DNA of 64,000 nucleotides from positions 1-64,000 of the forward strand of contig JACQBG010000040.1 of assembly GCA_016194585.1 (NCBI GenBank). The letters are read 5' to 3'. Source of the stretch: Gemmatimonadota bacterium. Its GTDB lineage: Bacteria > Gemmatimonadota > Gemmatimonadetes > Gemmatimonadales > Gemmatimonadaceae. This document shows, piece by piece, positions 60,648 to 64,000 of this stretch. Under the pieces are notes generated by a model. The model was not told where the DNA came from. It saw nothing but the letters and a program-made list of their open reading frames with translations, and did not search any database. Numbering within the stretch: the first letter of the stretch is position 1; each line of letters starts with the position of its first letter. A program made the translations under genes and the position numbers.

Positions 60648-61346
60648 ATGTCCCAGACCCAGCGGATCGCACTCGCGTTACGAATCCTCGTGCTGCTCGC
60701 CGCGGCCTCGACCTCGGCAGTAGCGCAGAAGGTGTCGTGCGCGGAACGCGCGTGTGATCGGTGGTCGATCAAGACATCGACGGTTGGCGACCGCGTCGCT
60801 GTGGAACAGTCCGCGACGCTGGACGAATTGATCGCGTACCGCGCCCCCGATCATGCCATGGACACCGGGGCGAAGGCGGCGTATCAGAAGAAGCGCTTGC
60901 CAGGTGCCGTCGGATCACACGGGGAGCACGAAGGCACCATCATCAGAGTGGAAGGATTCCTTCGTCTGATGCAGCACGACACCGGCGACAGCGACTATCA
61001 CCTCCAGCTGAGCCCCACGTGGGATAGCACCGCCGATTCGACGGACGTGATCGTGGAGGTACCCGATCCCGATCTGCTACCCGACGGCGAGTTGAAGACG
61101 CGCGCCGCCGCGATGCGCACCTGGCTGGATCACTTGGCGGCCAAGGGAGCAGTCTCCTCGGGCAAAGGCAATCTGCTGCAGCGAAAGACCTGGGTCTTCG
61201 TGGAAGGCCAGCTCTTCTTCGACCATCACCACTACCCCGGCTGCGGCCAACGAGGAAAGCAGCAGCGGCACGCCGTTACGTGCTGGGAGATCCACCCGAT
61301 CACGGCCATTGGGTTCGCGAACAAGGCCAACATGCCGAAGGACTAG
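60648..61346 (+). CDS. Secreted protein, unknown
   Basis: 232 aa. Signal peptide ends AVAQ (~26). The mature part (HEGTIIRVEGFLRLMQHDTG, DYHLQLSPTW, WVFVEGQLFFDHHHYP) is beta-rich and ends CWEIHPITAIGF. This resembles secreted proteins that precede DUF2235-type hydrolases only by context. Precedes the hydrolase by 47 bases and may be its partner. Confidence 0.65.
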   Translation: MSQTQRIALALRILVLLAAASTSAVAQKVSCAERACDRWSIKTSTVGDRVAVEQSATLDELIAYRAPDHAMDTGAKAAYQKKRLPGAVGSHGEHEGTIIRVEGFLRLMQHDTGDSDYHLQLSPTWDSTADSTDVIVEVPDPDLLPDGELKTRAAAMRTWLDHLAAKGAVSSGKGNLLQRKTWVFVEGQLFFDHHHYPGCGQRGKQQRHAVTCWEIHPITAIGFANKANMPKD

Positions 61347-61393
61347 GCGATGTCTCCGAACTTCGGCCACCACGCCGAGCGAGGTCCCCTCCC

Positions 61394-62485
61394 ATGAAAC
61401 GCATCATCATTTGCGCCGATGGCACGTGGAACAACCGCGATCAAGTCGACCAGAAAACGAAGAAGCGCCGACCGACGAACGTCACCAAACTGGCACGTGC
61501 CATCCCGCCGGAGGCGGGCGACGTCTCGCAGGTCGTGATCTATCACGAGGGCGTCGGTACGGGCGGGCCGCTGGACAAGATCACCGGCGGCGCCTTCGGG
61601 GATGGGGTCGAACGCAACGTCCGCGACCTCTACCGATCCATCCTCTACAACTACGCGGATGGCGACGAGCTGTTCCTGTTCGGTTTCAGTCGCGGCGCGT
61701 TCACCGTGCGTACACTCGCCGGCTTCCTGAACGCGGTCGGCTTGCTGGAAAAGCAGGATGACTACTGGCTGCCGGAGGTGTACGGCTGCTATCAAAACGG
61801 CGCGAAGCCCGGCTCCGCCGCGTGGCAGCAGGCCTTCCACGGAGTCCGCGGACAGTCGCGCTTTCCCACGATACGCTTCATCGGCGTGTGGGACACGGTG
61901 GGTGCCCTCGGAGCGCCGGGGGCCCTCGGACAGCTGCTCAATCGCAACAAGTACCAGTATCACGACATCAGCTTGAACGATCACATCGTTAGCGCAGCCC
62001 AGGCGCTAGCGATCGAGGAACGGCGCAAGCCGTTTGCGCCCAGCGTGTGGGAGCGGCCGGCCGGATGGAAGGGCACGCTTCAGCAGGCGTGGTTCCCGGG
62101 AGTACACTCCGACGTCGGCGGCGGCTATACGCCGGACGGGTTGGCGAATGAAGCGCTGCACTGGATCGTCGAATGCGCGAAGGCGGAGGGCCTTGCGGTC
62201 GACGATGCGTTCTTGGCGCCCTATCAGGCGTGCTTCAACTCGGTACTCCACGATTCGATGAGCTTCAAGTACCGTCTCCTGGGAACGATCCTCCGTCCCA
62301 TCGGAAAGGCGGATTCCGCGTCCGAGGGATTGCACCAGGCGACGGAAGACCGGCAGCACATGACGAGTCTCGCGTACGCCCCGAAGAACGTCGCCGACTA
62401 CAAGGCGGCCGGTGGCCAACGCGTCTACGGCACACCAAACGTCGCGCGCGGCCAACCGTGCCCGGCCTTTGAGAAGACGCCGTGA
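61394..62485 (+). CDS. DUF2235 (Tle1-like) alpha/beta-hydrolase
   Basis: 363 aa. Starts with the family hallmark RIIICADGTWNN. The nucleophile elbow GFSRGAF, the acid WDTVGA and the histidine region VHSDVGGGY form the Ser-Asp-His triad. Family members include type VI secretion phospholipases (Tle1). No VgrG or PAAR is nearby, so delivery is unknown. It overlaps the next small ORF by GTGA. Confidence 0.88.
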   Translation: MKRIIICADGTWNNRDQVDQKTKKRRPTNVTKLARAIPPEAGDVSQVVIYHEGVGTGGPLDKITGGAFGDGVERNVRDLYRSILYNYADGDELFLFGFSRGAFTVRTLAGFLNAVGLLEKQDDYWLPEVYGCYQNGAKPGSAAWQQAFHGVRGQSRFPTIRFIGVWDTVGALGAPGALGQLLNRNKYQYHDISLNDHIVSAAQALAIEERRKPFAPSVWERPAGWKGTLQQAWFPGVHSDVGGGYTPDGLANEALHWIVECAKAEGLAVDDAFLAPYQACFNSVLHDSMSFKYRLLGTILRPIGKADSASEGLHQATEDRQHMTSLAYAPKNVADYKAAGGQRVYGTPNVARGQPCPAFEKTP

Positions 62486-62670
62486 GGAAGCAGTCGAAAA
62501 TCGCCCAAGTGAACGACGTCGCGAAGAGCGCCGCGGCGGCAGCGGGCATCCCGGCAAACAGCGCGGACGGATTTTGTCGCGGGCACGCTGCACGAGGCGT
62601 CTCGTGGCGTCAGCGACGACGCTCAGACCAGCGGGCGGCCCCGACGTCTCGTGGACGACCGGGCGGCTGA
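62482..62670 (+). CDS. Truncated partner ORF of the DUF2235 hydrolase
   Basis: 62 codons from GTG. The start (RKQSKIAQVNDVAKSAAAAA) is plausible. After GF the sense seems to continue in another frame (VAGTLHEASRGVSDD) until the IS remnant at 62678. It is likely the damaged remainder of a gene cut by the insertion, perhaps an immunity or accessory gene. Confidence 0.4.
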   Translation: MRKQSKIAQVNDVAKSAAAAAGIPANSADGFCRGHAARGVSWRQRRRSDQRAAPTSRGRPGG

Positions 62671-62677
62671 ATTCACC

Positions 62678-63022
62678 CAGTTTACCAGTGCGGCCTTCAC
62701 AGGGCTGCTGCTCGATCACGGCAGCCGCCTCATCATGGATGGGAAGGGCTGCTGGCGCGACAACGTCTTCGTCGAACGGCTCTGGCGCTCGCTCAAGTAT
62801 GAAGAGGTGTACCTGCATGGCTACGAGACCGTCTCCGCCGCGACGGCCGGCATCGGTCGCTATCTCACCCTCTACAACACCCGCCGTCTACACTCGAGTC
62901 TCGCGGATCAGACGCCCGGCGAAGCATACTTCACCCGGTCGTCGCTTTCCGCGGCGGCCTGATCCACCCCGCTTCCACATATCCAAGCCCGTTTAGCTGT
63001 ACTGAAGAACGGAGCCACTTCT
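62678..63022 (+). mobile_element. IS3-family remnant: 3' end of orfB plus right terminal repeat
   Basis: Encodes FTSAAFTGLLLDHGSRL, GCWRDNVFVERLWRSL and the rest of OrfB to its stop. It is close to, but clearly diverged from, the complete copy at 31863-33141. The right end CCACTTCT is retained; the left two-thirds are gone. Confidence 0.88.
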
Positions 63023-63057
63023 GATGTCGCGCAGGGTTTCCGCGAAAGAACGTCGTC

Positions 63058-63678
63058 TCAGTGGTTCTTTGAGCTCACGAGCCACAGTTCGTAGCCTAGA
63101 CGGACATTCCAAGTCGTGACCGCTCCACCAGTGGCCCCGTGAACCCAAGCGTTACGAAATCCGAGGATCACTCCACCGTAACGGAGAACCGCAACTGGGA
63201 CGTCGAGCCCCAGCTCGTAGCTTGCGAGCGTTTCCTCCCGCGCGAGCGTCTGCGTTCCCCACTCGGCAGCGGCCAGTCTCGCTGCGCCAACTCCGAGAGT
63301 CACTGTCGGTATCCACGCTTCTCTTTTCGCGCTGAACGAATAACTGGCGGCGAAGTGGGCACTCTTGTATCGCGCGGCGGGTGCACACACGGTGAAGCCC
63401 TGAATGCAGTCCGACGCATTTTCCCACACTGGCAACTCAAGTTCCACTCCGAGCGCGAGCTGCGAAGCGAGGTGCTTGCTGACGCTCGCACCCACGAGCA
63501 CCACGGTACCGCTCTGGCGAACTGGGTCCGGGCCGGGCGCAACGTGCGCCATTCCAGCCCCGAGAGACAGTCCGACGTTCCACGAAGGGTCCACTTGGGC
63601 TGACAGCTGCCACGGTAGCGAGAGCCCGAGCGCGACGCAGGTCACGGTGGAGAGCAGAACCTTTCTCGAGATTCCCAT
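63058..63678 (-). CDS. Secreted / outer-membrane beta-barrel-like protein, paralog of the gene at 27.7 kb
   Basis: 206 aa from ATG 63678, with GGAGG at good spacing (the frame extends to 63693). Signal peptide to LSAQ. It shares with the 27657 gene WENASDCI/GENASDCI, SYSF, GVGA.RL.AAEWGT and a final WN.(R/Q)LG strand. Small barrel-like secretory protein of unknown role. On the minus strand it follows the attC-like palindrome, an arrangement seen in gene cassettes. Confidence 0.7.
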   Translation of the reverse strand: MGISRKVLLSTVTCVALGLSLPWQLSAQVDPSWNVGLSLGAGMAHVAPGPDPVRQSGTVVLVGASVSKHLASQLALGVELELPVWENASDCIQGFTVCAPAARYKSAHFAASYSFSAKREAWIPTVTLGVGAARLAAAEWGTQTLAREETLASYELGLDVPVAVLRYGGVILGFRNAWVHGATGGAVTTWNVRLGYELWLVSSKNH

Positions 63679-63742
63679 CGGAACATCCTCCATTTCTCAG
63701 AATGGTGCAGGTACGCTCGTGTGCAGCCTCGACGCGCTCACG

Positions 63743-63824
63743 GCCGGACGCCCTATTCTTGAAACGCCTGGGATGGGGCAACGCCCACCGTGCGACGTTG
63801 CCCCAGCATAGAATCGCGTTAGGC
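63743..63824 (-). repeat. attC-like palindromic site (candidate)
   Basis: On the minus strand it begins GCCTAAC (RYYYAAC-type box) two bases after a stop codon. Nested complementary arms follow (ATTCT/AGAAT; TGGGGCAACG/CGTTGCCCCA, the latter a perfect 10-bp stem at 63774-63805), and it ends near GTCCGGC, a poor match to GTTRRRY. Overall 82 bp, within the attC range. No integron integrase is in the window. Confidence 0.4.
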
Positions 63825-63826
63825 GG

Positions 63827-64000
63827 TCAGCAGCGACCCGTACATGTGTTCGTCGTCTGGAACCAGACGGCCGTGGAAGGAGCCGACAGCTCGCTCGAGC
63901 CGCCGATTGCAATCACTTGGTACCACGCGTATATGCCACTGCCTATCGGCGTCGTGCCGTTGTAGGAGGTGGCTAGCGTGACTCCATCAACAAACGACGT
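63827..64000 (-). CDS. 3' end of a secreted-type protein (truncated by window edge)
   Basis: 57 codons open to the window edge, ending TGA at 63829-63827. The residues (VTLATSYNGTTPIGSGIYAW, VWFQTTNTCTGRC) look like the end of a beta-rich exported protein. The stop lies two bases before the attC-like palindrome. Function unknown. Confidence 0.55.
   Translation of the reverse strand, partial: TSFVDGVTLATSYNGTTPIGSGIYAWYQVIAIGGSSELSAPSTAVWFQTTNTCTGRC

Overview
The window is 64 kb of high-GC DNA from a Gram-negative bacterium with an outer membrane: it shows lipoproteins, a TolC-type channel, outer-membrane barrels, Tat signals and many c-type cytochromes. The Rieske / cytochrome bc-c / NrfCD gene order would suit Gemmatimonadota, but that is an inference without phylogeny. 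I saw no tRNA, rRNA or CRISPR array.

Region 1 (1-28.4 kb) is a respiration and metal-handling island. It starts with the end of a histidine kinase and a receiver-EAL protein whose EAL site is degenerate. Next come a Cyc2-like cytochrome-porin fusion and an electron-transfer operon: Rieske protein, cytochrome b fused to cytochrome c, cytochrome c, tetraheme protein, four-cluster ferredoxin and NrfD. Copper genes follow: CopB-type P-ATPase, multicopper oxidase, TolC-like channel, and a BlaI/BlaR1-type repressor-protease pair. A second cytochrome b operon and a DUF4198 protein close the region. Seven copies of a 15-bp operator-like palindrome (TTTAY-N5-RTMAA and close variants) lie upstream of these genes, including blaI itself, so a local BlaI regulon is predicted. 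Embedded here is an unusual protein joining a two-TM HAMP sensor to a RelA/SpoT (p)ppGpp synthetase domain without the usual HD hydrolase.

Region 2 (28.4-38.6 kb) is a decayed accessory zone. It has IS remnants, a methyltransferase, an Xre regulator, an ECF-like sigma factor, and two ParS/MbcA-type antitoxin relatives. One of these is split by an intact IS3-family element with a 3-bp target duplication; the other has a frameshift and a stop. A metallophosphoesterase and a Fic protein follow. The fic upstream region carries 20-bp-spaced GGTCA repeats.

Region 3 (38.6-50.5 kb) looks like a defence island. A leftward set (AAA+ ATPase, two soluble unknowns, a membrane protein) diverges from a rightward operon of MBL-fold hydrolase, E2-E1 fusion and JAB/JAMM isopeptidase. 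This is a ubiquitin-like conjugation cassette without a CD-NTase. Downstream lie a candidate 87-nt small RNA with promoter and terminator, a three-way-junction palindrome, a DUF3800 gene, and an IS3-family element inserted just upstream of the DUF3800 start.

Region 4 (50.5-64 kb) is a mobile and effector zone. It holds a large serine recombinase with two overlapping small ORFs, a PD-(D/E)XK nuclease-like protein, and an antitoxin-like / excisionase / tyrosine integrase module. It continues with a membrane-protein and secreted-nuclease group and a DUF2235 (Tle1-like) hydrolase whose partner gene is cut by an IS3 remnant. The end has a barrel paralogous to one at 27.7 kb and an attC-like palindrome. 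Several single-base frameshifts cluster at 27-34 kb and 46 kb; they may be real decay or assembly indels.
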